The notes under the pieces are model-generated. The model was not told the DNA's origin. It did no database searches and worked only from the letters and a program-made list of their open reading frames with translations. Position numbers and translations under genes: made by a program. From Brachionus koreanus (Eukaryota; Rotifera; Eurotatoria; Ploima; Brachionidae): a stretch of 64,000 nucleotides of DNA. How positions within the stretch are numbered: position 1 is the first letter of the stretch; every line of letters begins with the position of its first letter. Positions 11,801 to 24,742 of the stretch are shown here, piece after piece. The stretch covers positions 1,251,045-1,315,044 of the forward strand of contig PJRA01000272.1 in NCBI GenBank assembly GCA_016987375.1, given 5' to 3'.

Positions 11801-14800
11801 TTAATTTTTAGATATTTGGACTACATCAATTTAATGTCTTATGTAAAAATCTTACGTTGACTTGTTTAAAAAAAATTTTTAAATTTTTTATTTAATAGGA
11901 TTTTCATGGTAGCTGGGAAGATTTCTTAGGTCATCATGCTCCTTTGTATGCTCGAAAAGAGGAAACAGGCAATCAGACAAAATTAAATGTTGCATGGTCA
12001 GTTAGATATTGGCTTTCTCAGGGATGTCCCAAAAATAAACTTTTGGTCGGATTGGCATTGTATGGAAGAAGTTTTACTTATGATGAAGACAAAAATCTTG
12101 GAGCAACTAGCACAGGACCCGGATCAAAAGGAAAAGTAAATCTTAAAATATACATGTAGCAGCTATTTTAAAATTGAAAATTTAAGTATACTGGCACTCC
12201 AGGAATTTTAAGCTACTATGAAATATGTGAAAAAATGAGAGAAGATTGGATTGTCGAACGAAATTACGAACAAGCTATTCCTTACATATATTCGTCAACC
12301 GAATGGGTTGGCTTCGATGATGTTGCAAGCTTAAGAATTAAAGTAAATATTAATTAAAGATATTTGACAAGATTTTTTATTTTTATTTAAGGCTCGGTAC
12401 ATTAAGGATCAGGACTTAGCTGGAGCAATGTTTTGGGCGTAAAAATTAATTAAAATCTATGATTGGACTTTATTTTAAAAATTATTTTTCTAGACTTGAT
12501 TTTGATGATTTCAAAGGTCGTTTTTGTGGACAAGGTTTTTATAAAAATTTTAATTTTATGAAGAAATATAGATTTAAATGTTTTAAAGGAAAATATCCAT
12601 TGGTAGCAGCTGTGAAAGATGAATTTTTAGATGGAAAACCAGACCCGAACTTAACTACAGACGTTCTAAATCCACTAACTAGTACTGATAGCAATAATTG
12701 GAAAACGAATGATCCATTGTCTACCTCTAAACCACTTCATTTATGTGTTAATGGAGACGGATATTGTATTCATTTTTAAGATTTATATTTCTTTATGTCT
12801 AATATAACAATTAATTTGAAGATCCCGATCTAGAATCAGGATGTAGAAGATATTACTTGTGTTCATTTTCAGGAACCCCAGATGCAAACATTTCATTTTT
12901 TACATGCCCTTCTCGTCTTATTTTTGATAAAGTAACTAAATCATGTAATTTTCCTCATGCAGCAGTTTGTGAAAATTCTGGTAATAAAAATTTGAATTAT
13001 AGTCAAATTTTAACTTATCTTCTCTAAAAAAAGGTTCTATTACATCAAAAACAACTTCAAGTACAACAACAATTACCAAAAGCGAGTCAACTGAGGGAGA
13101 GACTATGTCGACAAAATATGTGGACGAAAGAGAATTCCCTTCAAGTAATTCAACATTTAAAAAAAAAAAAATTTAAATAGTGAAATGACATTAGGATCAG
13201 GAAATTTGATTGTTTGTTATCATACCAACTGGGCTCAATATAGACAAGGAGATGCAAAATTCTTTCCAGAAAATATTGATCCATTCCTCTGTGACATTAT
13301 TATTTATTCTTTCGCCAAATTGGAAGGAGATCGACTAGAACCTTTTGAATGGAATGATTTGAGCACTTCTTGGTCTAGAGGCATGTATGAAAGAACAATG
13401 GATTTAAAAAAGAGAAATAGAGCATTAAAAATTCTAATTGCTGTTGGAGGTTGGAATGCTGGTTCAGGTAATTTTTTTAAAAAAATTAATGGAATTGATA
13501 AAAAAAGAAATAATTTAAAAAAAAATCAACGGTTTAAATGTTCGATAATGGAAAATATTTTACATAAATTCATTAGATTCATTATTCTAGTGTTTAAATT
13601 TTAAATATGAATATTTTAAAAAATACGCTTTTGCTTTTTATCTTTTACTTGTATAAAAATCATTCTAAAGATTTAAAAAAAATTTTTATTTAGCACCTTT
13701 CAGTAGAATGGTTAGTAATAGTCAAATGAGAAGAAGATTTGTCCAAAATTCATTGAAATTTGTTAAAGATAATAAATTTGATGGTCTAGGTAAAATTCAA
13801 AAATATAAAATATGAAATTAATTTTTAAAATTTTTTTATATTCGTAACCGAAAAGATTTAGAGTAAGTTTTTTAAGAGTAATTTAATATTTACAATAATA
13901 ATTTTATTTTACAAAAGTTGGGAATATCCTGGTTCAAGAGAAGGATCATCACCAAATGATAAGCAACTATTTACTCTTTTATGTCAAGTAATTTATGATT
14001 TAAAATAAAAAAATAAATAAAACAAATAAATTAAAACAATTAATATAAAGGAACTAAAAGCTGCATTTGGCCCTCATAATCTTTTGCTAACTGCAGCAGT
14101 TGGAGCAGGCTATGAAACTATTGTAAATGGATACGAAATAGCTAAAATATCAAGATACTTAGATTATATAAATCTTATGTCTTATGTAATGTTCTTTACT
14201 AAATGTTCAAGTTGTTTTTATTTAGACGATATTTTTATATTTTCAAGGACTTGCATGGAAGTTGGGAAAATTTTTTGGGCCATCAAGCTCCATTGTATCC
14301 AAGAAGAGATGAATCTCCAGATCAACGAAAACTAAACGTTGAATGGGCAGTTAATTTTTGGCTTGATCAAGGCTGCCCAAAAGAAAAGCTAGTTGTTGGT
14401 CTTGCTTTGTATGGTCGATCGTTTACTTATAGTGGTAGTACAAAATTAGGTTCACCTGCAACTGGGCCAGGAAGTCAAGGAAGAGTAAATTTACAATAAA
14501 TAAATATTTCTATTCTAAAAAATTATCTAAAATATTCTATCTTCAAGTATACATCTGCACCAGGAATGCTCAGCTATTATGAAGTTTGCGAAAAAATCAG
14601 TCAAGGATGGAGAGTCGAAAGAAATAATGAACAAATGGTTCCTTATGCTTACTCAAACAATGAATGGGTTGGATACGATGATGCTGAAAGTTTGCGAGTT
14701 AAAGTTCAATTTATAAAACAAAAAGGTGTAGCCGGAGCTATGTTTTGGGCGTATGATTTTAATCAGCAAATAACATTATTTGAAATAATTATTAATTTTT

Positions 14801-15564
14801 ATCTTTAAAAGTCTTGATTTTGATGATTTTACAGGAAAATTTTGTAATCAAGGAAAGTTTCCTTTGGTTAAAGCAGTTAAATCTGCTCTTAAATCTGGTG
14901 GTGGTTATGTGCCTACTCAGCCAACAAGATATATTCCCACAACTAGAAGCACATATCGACCTACATCACGTGTCACCATTCGCACCACGTCAACAAAACT
15001 TACAACTAAAAGAAAGACTCAAAAAGATATTTGTATTTTCGGAAATGGCTATTGTAATTTATTTGAAAGTTGGATTCCTGAAAAATTTTTTATTAATTTT
15101 TAAGATCCCGATATTGATTCAGGATGTCGGTATTACTACGTTTGTTTTAATCAGGAAACTTCTAATCCTAAAGCATTCAAATACGCTTGTCCCAATGGAA
15201 AGATTTTTGATATAAAAACAAGAGGCTGTTATTCAAAATATCAAGTTAAATGTACTGATAGAAAAGATCAACGTGAGTTTACTGATTCAGTCACCACAAG
15301 TACTATATCGACTACCACTTCTTCCCTATCCATTACTACCCTCTGCACAAATGGTTAATTAATTAATATTTTAAACTTGATTTCAATTAATTTTTTTCAG
15401 GAAATGGCTATTATGTTCGTAAAGGAACTAATTGCCAAGAATATTATTATTGTGCATTTGTTAACACAGACTTTGAAAGAATTTACAATTATTCTTGCAA
15501 GGATAATTACAAGTTTAATCCTGATATAAGAAGATGTGATATGGTGGAATGCTTCTCGGATTAA
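8883..15564 (+). CDS. Secreted multidomain chitinase: three GH18 domains and four CBM14 domains
   Basis: Thirty-four exons joined by GT..AG introns sum to 4728 bases, giving 1575 aa with no frame break. A signal peptide (hydrophobic residues about 5-18) precedes GH18-1 (about 25-395), CBM14-1 (about 405-460), a Thr-rich linker, GH18-2 (about 513-870), CBM14-2 (about 925-980), a linker, GH18-3 (about 1018-1375), CBM14-3, a Thr/Ser linker and CBM14-4 at the C-terminus. All three GH18 domains keep the catalytic motif FDGLDLDWE, the MxY-D-HGSWE strand and the MFWA strand, so all look active on beta-1,4-linked GlcNAc. Each CBM14 has six cysteines. The order recalls arthropod Cht10-type multi-catalytic chitinases. 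An ATG at 13185 before GH18-3 is not a separate gene start: the acceptor at 13193-13194 skips it and keeps phase. It probably remodels chitin outside the cell (in a rotifer, trophi, integument or eggshell; inference). Confidence 0.92.
11482..11488 (+). other. 7-base microexon in chitinase GH18-2 catalytic motif
   Basis: The segment ACTTAGA lies between a TTTTTTAAG acceptor and a GTAAGA donor. It joins ..TTG G (ends 11428) and C TGG GAA (starts 11540) to give Leu-Asp-Leu-Asp-Trp-Glu, the GH18 active-site strand. Without it the motif is lost and the frame shifts. Confidence 0.85.
13856..13862 (+). other. 7-base microexon in chitinase GH18-3 catalytic motif
   Basis: The segment ATTTAGA lies between an AAAAG acceptor and a GTAAGT donor. 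It joins ..CTA G (ends 13789) and T TGG GAA (starts 13918), again giving LDLDWE. Same position and phase as the microexon in unit 2. Confidence 0.85.
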
Positions 15565-16047
15565 TTCAATTAAACGATCTCATCTAAATAGTTAAATTCA
15601 AAATTTTCAATTGAAATAAAATTTCGATTGAATTTTATTTTTTTTAGAATAAAATAAATTAATTTAAAAATTTTTTAACATCATTGTACATGAATTAGAA
15701 AAAATATCCAATTTATACAAAAAATAACAAGTAGAAAAACACAATTATTTTTATTTGATATTATGATTATAAACAAAAAATTTCTTGTTATAACTATTTT
15801 AAGACAATTATTTTAACTAATCAATTCAAAAATTAGTTTTTTTTTTAATAAAAAAGAATTGTTTAAAAAGTTAAAAAAGAGCTTTTTTATGTGAGACACT
15901 CAAAATTATCTATAAGAAAGCATGCTTTTATGCTAGTAGTAGTAGTAGTACAAAGCACAAGTATAATTTTATTTAGAAAATTTACAAAACATATAAAAAA
16001 ATAACATAATCCTATATACGATTATAATTTGCCATTAGTTAAAAAAA
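15565..16047. other. Intergenic with poly(A) signal and a short TAG repeat
   Basis: An AATAAA at 15615-15620 lies about 50 bases after the chitinase stop and is the likely polyadenylation signal. A short trinucleotide repeat of TAG units lies at about 15934-15950. Otherwise A+T-rich with no gene. Confidence 0.55.
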
Positions 16048-16932
16048 ATGAATTCAAGTTTACTCAACTTGCAATTAGATTCAAAAACTGTAGATTGTAA
16101 TTTTCCATTTTTTAATCACCAAAATAACTATCAATATGTAGATGAACAGGCAAAGCTATTTCAAAATTTTCGTATTGCTCTTGAAATTAAACAAATCCGG
16201 GTACGATACCTTGAATTGGAAAAAATTGAAAAAACTCACCAAAACGCAATCAGACTTAATGATCTTTTGCTTAAGCATTTGGAAAAAGGCGAATATGATA
16301 AAGCCTTACAGGTTAAAAAGATAATTAATTGCGATGATCAGGCTAAAATTGAAGAGGCTGAAAGCGGATATGAAAGTGAAAATATGAACTCAGATTTGTC
16401 CGAAAATGTGCTTCAGCAGGATAATGAAGCAAAATTTGGTGAAAGTTGTGCTCAAAAAATTGAAACAAATCTAACTGAAACTACAGATTCGGAGGTAGAA
16501 ATTCTAACCATGCCCAATCAAGATATTTCAGCAGCAAATGAAGCTTATTCCATGACAGTAACCGAAAATAACATTTCTCCCAATAAGACCTACAATTCAT
16601 TTTCAAGTGGAGAAAATTTAAACTCAACAAAAAAGAACAATAATTTTGACCAAACTACTTATTTCGTGACTTGTTCAAGTGACAAATCATACCATTCCAA
16701 AATGAAAATTCTGTTCAAAGCAGAAAAATTTGAGTGCACAAGTTGTCAATCAGATAAATATGATTGTGATATAAAAGAACTGCATTATCATCTAATAGTG
16801 AAGTTTGGTTGTAAATACCACTTGTCTTATTTGTATAAAAGACTTAATTTACCATTTTTCAAAGTAAGTATTGTAAATAATCCAAAAATTGTGGAGTTTT
16901 TGATTAGAAAATACAAAATGACCATTAATTAA
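16048..16932 (+). CDS. Uncharacterised single-exon protein, 294 aa
   Basis: An intronless ORF of 295 codons, long for this A+T content and ATG-started, so probably a real gene. I do not recognise the family. Residues about 30-95 are charged and likely form coiled coil or helix. The middle (about 105-205) is acidic and Ser/Asn/Thr-rich, probably disordered. The C-terminal about 85 residues are ordered-looking, with Cys and His (a CxxC pair near residue 231, then another Cys and several His) that might bind zinc, but no known finger spacing is evident. No signal peptide or membrane segment. Lack of introns in an intron-rich region could mean a retrocopy or a lineage-specific gene. Confidence 0.6.
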   Translation: MNSSLLNLQLDSKTVDCNFPFFNHQNNYQYVDEQAKLFQNFRIALEIKQIRVRYLELEKIEKTHQNAIRLNDLLLKHLEKGEYDKALQVKKIINCDDQAKIEEAESGYESENMNSDLSENVLQQDNEAKFGESCAQKIETNLTETTDSEVEILTMPNQDISAANEAYSMTVTENNISPNKTYNSFSSGENLNSTKKNNNFDQTTYFVTCSSDKSYHSKMKILFKAEKFECTSCQSDKYDCDIKELHYHLIVKFGCKYHLSYLYKRLNLPFFKVSIVNNPKIVEFLIRKYKMTIN

Positions 16933-19900
16933 AAATTCCATACGAAGATTTTTTATTTTGTCCATATTTTTTTGAAATTAGATTCTTTCTTTTTTTTTGG
17001 TTTGTTCTTTTTTTTAATTTAATTGAATTAATGTAAAACACATTAAATTAATTTTATTTTTTTTTCAAATTTAAAAACAATTCAATAACTTATTGAAAAT
17101 TAAGAATCAAAATTAATGCTTGTATTTGATTTTTACTTTTAAAAAAATTTATCTTAAAATTACAAGACGATATTGGTTCTTAAAATTTAAAATGCATTTT
17201 GTTTCTTCTTTCTTTTTTTTTTAAATAAAAATTAACAAGTGAAAATTTTTTAATTTTTTTTTCTCTAAAAAGTATCTTAAAATAAATATTTACTTACAAT
17301 GATAAGATATTTGAAATATCGCTATATTGAACATGGTTCAACAATGCCTAACAAGAGTACTTGAAATATTTAGTATTAAAAACTTGGTAAGTTTAAAATT
17401 CATTTAAACTCGATTATATCTCTAAGTATGCTGTTTGCTATTCGCACTTAATAAACTAATTAACCCCTATAGCTTTGTCTAAATTAAAATTGTTATTCAA
17501 AATATACTATGAATGCTAAAAATTTAATTAAAGTTAAAATTTTCGCAATCCAATCGCCTGCTATTATTAGAGCCACCGGTTTTGTTTAAATGATTTATTC
17601 TTTGCTTTACTTAAGTTTACTTAAAGAAATCTTATATTCTTTCAAATTAATAAAAATAAAAAACCCAATCGAACTTAAATCTTATTTTTCATAAATATAC
17701 TACCAAGAGGGCAAACTTTTCAATTATTCTTAACCGGTTAGAAAATTTCATTATACAAAATTTGGATATATTTATTTTTTGTTTGGTTTGAAAAAATAAT
17801 CAACTGTCTATTAATTTTGTGAATATAATTCTGAGATTATTTTTTTTAGGTCGTTTCAATTTTATTTTTGATACAAAAAAAATATTTACAAATTATATTT
17901 TTAATCGGATATTTTTTAATGTTTTTTTTTATTCTTTTTATTTCAAATATTTAATCCTAAATATTTTTTTTTTGGTTGTTTAAAAAAACTGTCAGTTTTA
18001 AAAGAAATTTATTTATTAAGAAATAATTTTTCAATTATCATCAAAATATTTTCAAGAATTTTTAAATGATGCATTCAATTTTTATTTGTGGTTTCTTGTA
18101 AAATGTAGTAGATCCAAGGAAACATATATTTGCATGACCAAGGATGAGTAAAACTTAAAATAGATGTCGATATTTCAAAAAATTTTTGTCTAGACAAAAA
18201 AGTAGCTCTCAGTTAGTTGTTAAAATTAAACAATATGAAAATTTTGACCTCAAACTTTTTTATTTAAATTTTTTTTTCGGTTTTTAATTATCTATTGTAA
18301 AATTCTTAATTCTTAAAATTGAAGAATGTCTAAATTAGTTATAAAAACAGTCACAAAAATTTTTTTCTGAATCGTTTGCATAAATCTCTGTTCACGATAC
18401 TTCAAATTAAAAAATAAATTCAAAATAAATATTTTTTATTAGAATATAGTTTTGAACAAATAAAACTTGGCTTCTCAATTAAAGAAAGGCCGAATTTATT
18501 TAGTTCAATTATTTATAATTCATAAATAATAGAAAATTTTAGATTAGCTCTAAAATATTCAGACACCTTGGATAAATTCAATAAAAGCCAAGTATTTTAA
18601 GACTTGATTTGAATGTCCATCATCAACTTTAATTAAGTTAACTCTAACAAATTTATTTTTTATTTGAAAATCAAAAATTATTGATTTTTTATAGCCTCCA
18701 AGATTTATTTATTTGAAAATAATAGATAAATTTTCGCACGAGCTCATTTTTGTTTATGATTCATGAATATAAATTAGTCTTTAGGGCCTTTACGGTTATT
18801 AATCCACATACGAAAACCCTTTCAACACGTAAAATTAACTAAAATAATCGATGAGTGTTATTTGAGTCGGCCTAAGTTTGTTCAAAAGATTTAATTATAA
18901 TCCGAATGAACTTTTGCAAGACATCTAGTCAAACCATACTAAATATTGTTAAGATACGGAACATAATCTTTTCGGCTTTTTTGATTATGTTTTGAGTCAT
19001 TTTGGTTAAGAGCATATAATAAATATAATATTATCAATTTTGATGTTTTATTTTGACTGAATATATTTAAAATTAGTAAACTAAAATTTTATTAAAATTC
19101 CAGGAGCACTAAATTGATATATTTTAAATAAATTTGAATTTTTGAAAATAAATTTTTTACTCACTAAGAATTATTTACGATTGAATCTTTAGGCGTATTT
19201 AATAAAAAACATTAGGATAATTGAAGGCAATATTTTTTTGATTTAATTTTTTTATTTTGCATCAGAATATAAAAAATGCAACAGACTCACAAATTTGATA
19301 AGCATCTCAAATTTTTGCAATTATGAAATTTTTTCTTTTGATGGAGAAAATCTATTTGAATAAGTTAATTTAAAAAGTAAAGCCTGTGGGTTTATTCAAT
19401 CAAACTTGATTATGGTTATTTTTCTATCTAAGTCTAGAATTTCAAAATTTTTTGATAAAAAATTGCAGCAATTTCTAACTATGTTTTAACTAAACTACTT
19501 TAAAAGATTGAGTTCTGATACTTTTAAATTTTATATTTTTTTTTCCAATTAATTATTTTTTTTTTTTATTTTTTTTTTTGGAAAAGTTTTATTAGATAAA
19601 AATCGCTAACTGAATAAAATTTGCTCGTTACTTCATCTAAAATTTTAGACAAAAGTTTTGATAAATTTATAAAGTTATCTTAAAAACTAATTAATAAGCT
19701 TGTCCAGTTATTAATTAATCATTTCAATTCTTTCAATAACTTTTTATTCAATTGATAATTTAAAATTAAGTCTAAAATGCTAGATATTTTTATTTTTATT
19801 ACGTTAAAGTTAGAAAAATTTATTTTTCATGCAATCTATTAATTCATAAGAAAATTTATCTTTATCGATTTCAAATTATTTTTAAATTATTAATAGTAAA

Positions 19901-21055
19901 TTTTTTAGGTTTAAACTAATCTATAAGAATTTATTTGTATTTTTTAAGAAAAATATAGAATTAGAATAAAGAAAATAAAATAGTGTTCAATATGATTTTT
20001 TTGGAGGCTAGAAAATTACAAAATTTCTTAGGTTTGCTCGATAATAATCTGTTAGACTCAAATTTTTAAACTAGTAAAGCTTAATGAATGCAATGAACAA
20101 TTTTTTAATTTTTATTTCAAGTTTTAATGATGTTAAGATTTAAAAAATAGCATTAAAAATTTTATTTTAAATAGATATTACTAAAACACTTTTTTTTATT
20201 TTGACTTTTTAATTTTATTTTACACCCTCAATAAGGCGTCTAATGAAATAAATAAAAATATAAACAAACAATTCTAGCTATTTAAAATATTATTTTTCAA
20301 AATGGGAAAAAATAAAATTTTCCTCTTCAAACAATTAATAATTATCTCTATGATTATTTCTAGCTTTTAGTAATGGTTCCATGATTAAAAATTCGACTTG
20401 AAAAATATTTATTTGAATTTTGATTTTATCAGACATTCAATAGCCAAAATTAGAATAAATTATCCATTGCTTTCCATTCAGATTATGAGTTCATTACGGA
20501 CACGAGAAAAGCAATTAGCATAAAATCTTATTCTTGTATATCCCCTAAGCAATCCAGTCTCGATTTTTTCTAATTTATCTCAAGACTAGAAAATTACAAC
20601 TTCATTGAGTTCATTCAAATATTTCTCGCATTAGTACATAAACAAAAAATCGATAGGTTTCAATCGATAGTTTGTCTGGGTTGTCTTAGCTCACATTCTG
20701 ATCAACCAATTATAGCAAAATTGATATACACAAAGAATCAATTAAAATAATTAAGAAAAATAATTATAATATTAAACTTGCTAAATTTATAAATCCATAG
20801 TGGTCATGTGATACGTTCATAGCTTATTATCAGACAGTTTTAATAGACCTCTTAAAATAGAGCATGTCTTGTACAAACATTTATTTTAATTTTTTTTCCA
20901 ACATGACTTATAAAGTTCGCTCTATTCAACTGGAATAAAATTAGTAGATTCTTTTAATTCATAATTGTTTTAGAATTTTAGAAATCTATGTACTGGATAT
21001 ATCTGTTATATAGCCGTTAGTAATTGCTTCAGTTGTAATTTTCGATTGCTTTAAA
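16933..21055. other. Gene-poor 4.1 kb interval upstream of tweety
   Basis: No ORF, RNA gene or clear transposon seen on either strand. The sequence is A+T-rich with long homopolymers. A slightly more G+C-balanced patch lies at about 18780-19010. This is the largest gene-free gap in the window and may hold distal regulatory sequence or a 5' non-coding exon of the tweety gene; nothing in the sequence proves this. Confidence 0.4.
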
Positions 21056-24000
21056 ATGATAAAAAATGAACAAATTGATTCAATGATGAATAACAATGTA
21101 AGATGGCCGGTGGCTGTGTACACCAAAACTCCATACAACTATGTCATCAATCTATTTCATTCGTTGCCACATTTGAACATGTGGTTTGCCATGTCCGACT
21201 CCAAATTTGACCCCAAAGATGCTGACTATCTTGAAGTAAGTTAAAAAATATCTTTTAAAATATTAAAATAGCTCTACCCTGATTCTTTTCTTTATTCTAC
21301 TTCTTAGGATTTAATTTAGAAAAAATCTTTTTTTCCATCTATTCAATACTCAAATCGGTCATCTCGAGCTTATTAAATATTTAAATTTAAAAATTTTTTT
21401 CTTTCAAATATACTACTAGTAGCCATGTAAGGTTAATTCCAAATTTAGCTTTACTTTCATTTTTAAAATCCAATTCTCAACTAGGAATCAAAAACTGAAT
21501 CAATTTCAAAATCGGTTTTTCTAAAAATAATTTTTTGGCTTTAATTTTAAGAAATTTTTAATAAATAAATATTTGAATTTGATTTAAAAAAACATTTTTT
21601 TTTTCAAGGTATTGCTCCTATTCTATTAATTTAACCAAGTTTCCGATTACTATTTTCAACTTTTTTCTAAATAACAATTAAACTTAATTCAAAAAAATAT
21701 TTTAATGAAGAATTATTACTGATAAAGCTCATTCTAGAACTAATTTGAACTTTTTCTTTCCTCTAACTTTGCCACTCCATTCCGCTTCTCCAATATTTCT
21801 CTTTCATTTCTTGTGTGATTTTCATTTCTATTTCTAGGTTTTCTTGAGAATGATTTGGCTTATTCAATCAATGAGCTTTAATTCTTTCTCCAAAGGAAAT
21901 AAGAGGAATAAAAAATGAACTGAAGCGCTAAAGCAAACGCCGAGAAGAGGAAAGAAAAGTGAATGGAAGGTGAAAGGAGTTGGTTTTAGTATGTACGGTA
22001 GAAGAGAAGCTTAATTATAATTTAATAGCTCAAAAAAATTGGCTAAAACATTAATTTTACCTTATTTCTAAGAACATTAGGCCAAAGTAACAATATCTTT
22101 AATCGTTTAAATATTAAAGCTCATGTAAAATAGATAAATGAACCGGAATTTTCTAAAATAGAATTATAAATATTATTTATTTTTTTGCTTTTTTTTAGAT
22201 TTCTTTACTATTAAGAATAAACTGTATTGAAGAAAAGTTTACTTAGCTGTCAAACATAAATTTAAAAAAAAACAAGCATCATGTCGTATTTATATGCATG
22301 AAAAAATTGAGTAAAAGTCAAATTCTTACTATTTCAATTAGTAAAATTTTTTTTTTTTGAAAAATCTCTTCATTTTAAAAGGGAGAAAAAATGAAATATT
22401 CACAAAAATTAATAAAATTAAAAATTTTTTGACTCAAAAATTTTTATTGAAAATAAATTCAATTTTTTTTCAAAAAGTTTTAATTGTTACTTTTTCTAAA
22501 TTTAAGACTATTCTGTTTTGGTCTACAGTGCCAATACTTACACTCATATTCATCTTATTGGTGCTGATAATCTACGCTTGCTTTTTGGTCGTATTTGCCA
22601 ACAATAACAAAACTCTAAAGCTAAATCAAAATGCAAATCGATATTTTAGTACAGCCTTGACAAAAAAGAAAAAAAATTTGTTCAAACTCAAATTTTTAAT
22701 ATCAGTGTTAGTGTTTTTTTTGAGTGCTGCTTTAGGATTTTTTGTGTATGGCAGCGAAAAGTTTCATTATTCGTTCAAAGATGTGCATTTTCACGTGAAA
22801 AATTTCACCAATTTTTTTGTACGACTTGGCTCCCAAGCAACTCAAATAAAAGAACTGATCAAGACCGAAATTAGCACAACACTGCATAATTATGAGTATG
22901 AACTAATAGAGTTGGCGCGACAAGATTACAGACAAGAATCGATATCGCGCAATGCTCTTAGCGAAATCGGCAAGATACACAATAGTTTAAACGAGTCCCT
23001 GAATACATTGACCGGACTGAGCCATTTTAATGAGGATAAGAATATTTACATAAACTTAATGAATCAAATAGACATGATCGAACAAACAAGATGGGCAATA
23101 ATGATTGGCGTTGTGACCGTTAACATGCTTCTAATTTCATTGCTTATATTAGGCCTTATACGCAATTCAAAAGGATCGCTTTGTTTGTAAGCTTAAAGAA
23201 ATTTTAAATTTTAGTCTAAATATAATTTTTGAATATTTATTTAGCTTTGCTTTTGCCGGCGTTCTCTCATTAATATCAATATGGATTCTCAATTCATTGT
23301 ATTTGGGTATTACGGTATTTATTGCCGATTATTGCACATCACCAGATCAATACATACTAACTGTGGCCAATAGAAACAATACCAGACATAGTAAAAAATA
23401 TTCAAGTTTTTTTTTTATTGATAAATTTATCTAAAAAATAACAATTAAGTGGTTCAATATTTTACTTCATGTTCAAGTGGTCAGATAAGATCACAGTATT
23501 TGAACAAGAATACTCTTTTGCAATATACGCCATTTAGTTTTGAATTGAACAAAATTTCGTCCAAAGTGCGTACAGCCAACACACTTTTCAGAGACAATTT
23601 TATGGCTTTTTATCGAAGAACAAAAAATAATCATTCAATTTTTAATCAAAATTTTTCTAGCACTATAAATTTGATAGATAGTCTAATTGACCGAGTTCGC
23701 GAATCAATTAAATGTGACCAAACTAGCCCGAGCTATAGAGAAGCTGTAAATGCATTATGCACTAATTCAATATTGGGACTAAGCATTGTGGTCTTGTCAG
23801 GTCTTGTTTTTGGATTTGTAATGCCGATTCTTATTTGTGTCATTCCTCAAATTTGGCGTCGAATGCACACCAAAGAGCTCTACGAATATCACAATTCAAA
23901 TGCCAGCGGACACATGCTAAACGAGGAAATTCATCCATTTATCTCTTCGAATACGGCAACAGCTCAAATTAGAACAAACATTTCAGCTGCTCGTCAATTC

Positions 24001-24429
24001 AATGAAAGTCCTAGTTTTCAGCGTTTAGCGGCCAATTCGTCTTCTACCAACTCAAATATGACTAACACTCTAAACAGAAATAGGTACAACACAGCTAGCA
24101 GATCAAATTATGCAGCTGCGTCCACTTTAGGCTCCAATTCGAATCCATATAGCCAAACGTTGAAAATGACCAATCGTCTTCACAACGATTATATGCTAAA
24201 CTCGGATCCCTATTCAATGCTGAACAATCAGAACCAAGTTAATATGGGACTTGCTTCGGCACCAAGTCAATCAAATTCGAATGGTAATTATGGACATTTT
24301 AATTTAAATAACAGTAATTACGGCGTACCAAATCAAATGATGCAGAACAATCATTTTAATTCTAATACTTTAAAAACAAATGCTATTAAGTATAATATTA
24401 ATAATTCAAGATATTCGGTGTTTGTTTAG
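21056..24429 (+). CDS. TTYH: Tweety-family anion channel-like membrane protein
   Basis: Exons 21056-21235, 22507-23186, 23245-23390 and 23450-24429 sum to 662 codons (661 aa). Exon 1 gives the extracellular N-terminus with the tweety pattern (YVINLFHSLPHL...). Membrane segments follow at about residues 63-85 and 107-125, then after a long extracellular helix region at about 270-290 and 300-320. The extracellular loop contains IADYCTSPDQYIL, matching the tweety ADFCxDPDxY motif, and a later Cys before the last membrane segment (about 440-465). The cytoplasmic tail is Asn/Ser-rich and low-complexity. Tweety proteins are plasma-membrane dimers linked to volume-regulated or Ca-activated chloride currents and lipid handling. 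Intron 1 is long (1271 bases) with a purine-rich tract at about 21890-21990. A different last exon is possible (see 24622-24742). Confidence 0.9.
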
Positions 24430-24621
24430 CTAGTTTCGTTATTTATTTTATGTTTTTATTTAGATTGAATGTTAGAAATACATGTAGACGGAATAGATAA
24501 GGTTCTTTAAAAATTATAAAATGTGTTCTTGCTTGGCTTAAGTGTGTTTATAGCCATTGTATTTTTGTTTTAGTAGATTGTTTTTAAGCTTATTAATTTG
24601 ATTAATCTTTTTATTTTTAAG

Positions 24622-24742
24622 TGTTCCAATCTTACTATACCCAAACACAAACTACAACTCCAGGACTCTTTCATTAGCTAACGGTCGCAAGTATGACACA
24701 AATGGCAACAGTGGAGTGTATGGTACATTAAAAAATATGTAA
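24622..24742 (+). other. TTYH: Candidate alternative 3' coding exon of tweety, with poly(A) signal downstream
   Basis: A donor GTATAA at 24390 (phase 2, inside the current last exon) can join an acceptor at 24620-24621 and continue in frame for 40 codons to a TAA at 24740-24742. The open segment is less A+T-rich than its surroundings. An AATAAA at 24758-24763 follows directly. The tail would end ..YGTLKNM instead of ..YSVFV. It may equally be 3' UTR of the shorter form. Confidence 0.5.

Noticed and set aside
13185..13604. ATG-started ORF as the start of a separate third chitinase gene
   Set aside because: An acceptor at 13193-13194 joins the preceding linker exon in phase, no signal peptide follows the ATG, and exon sums stay in frame across the whole 34-exon model.
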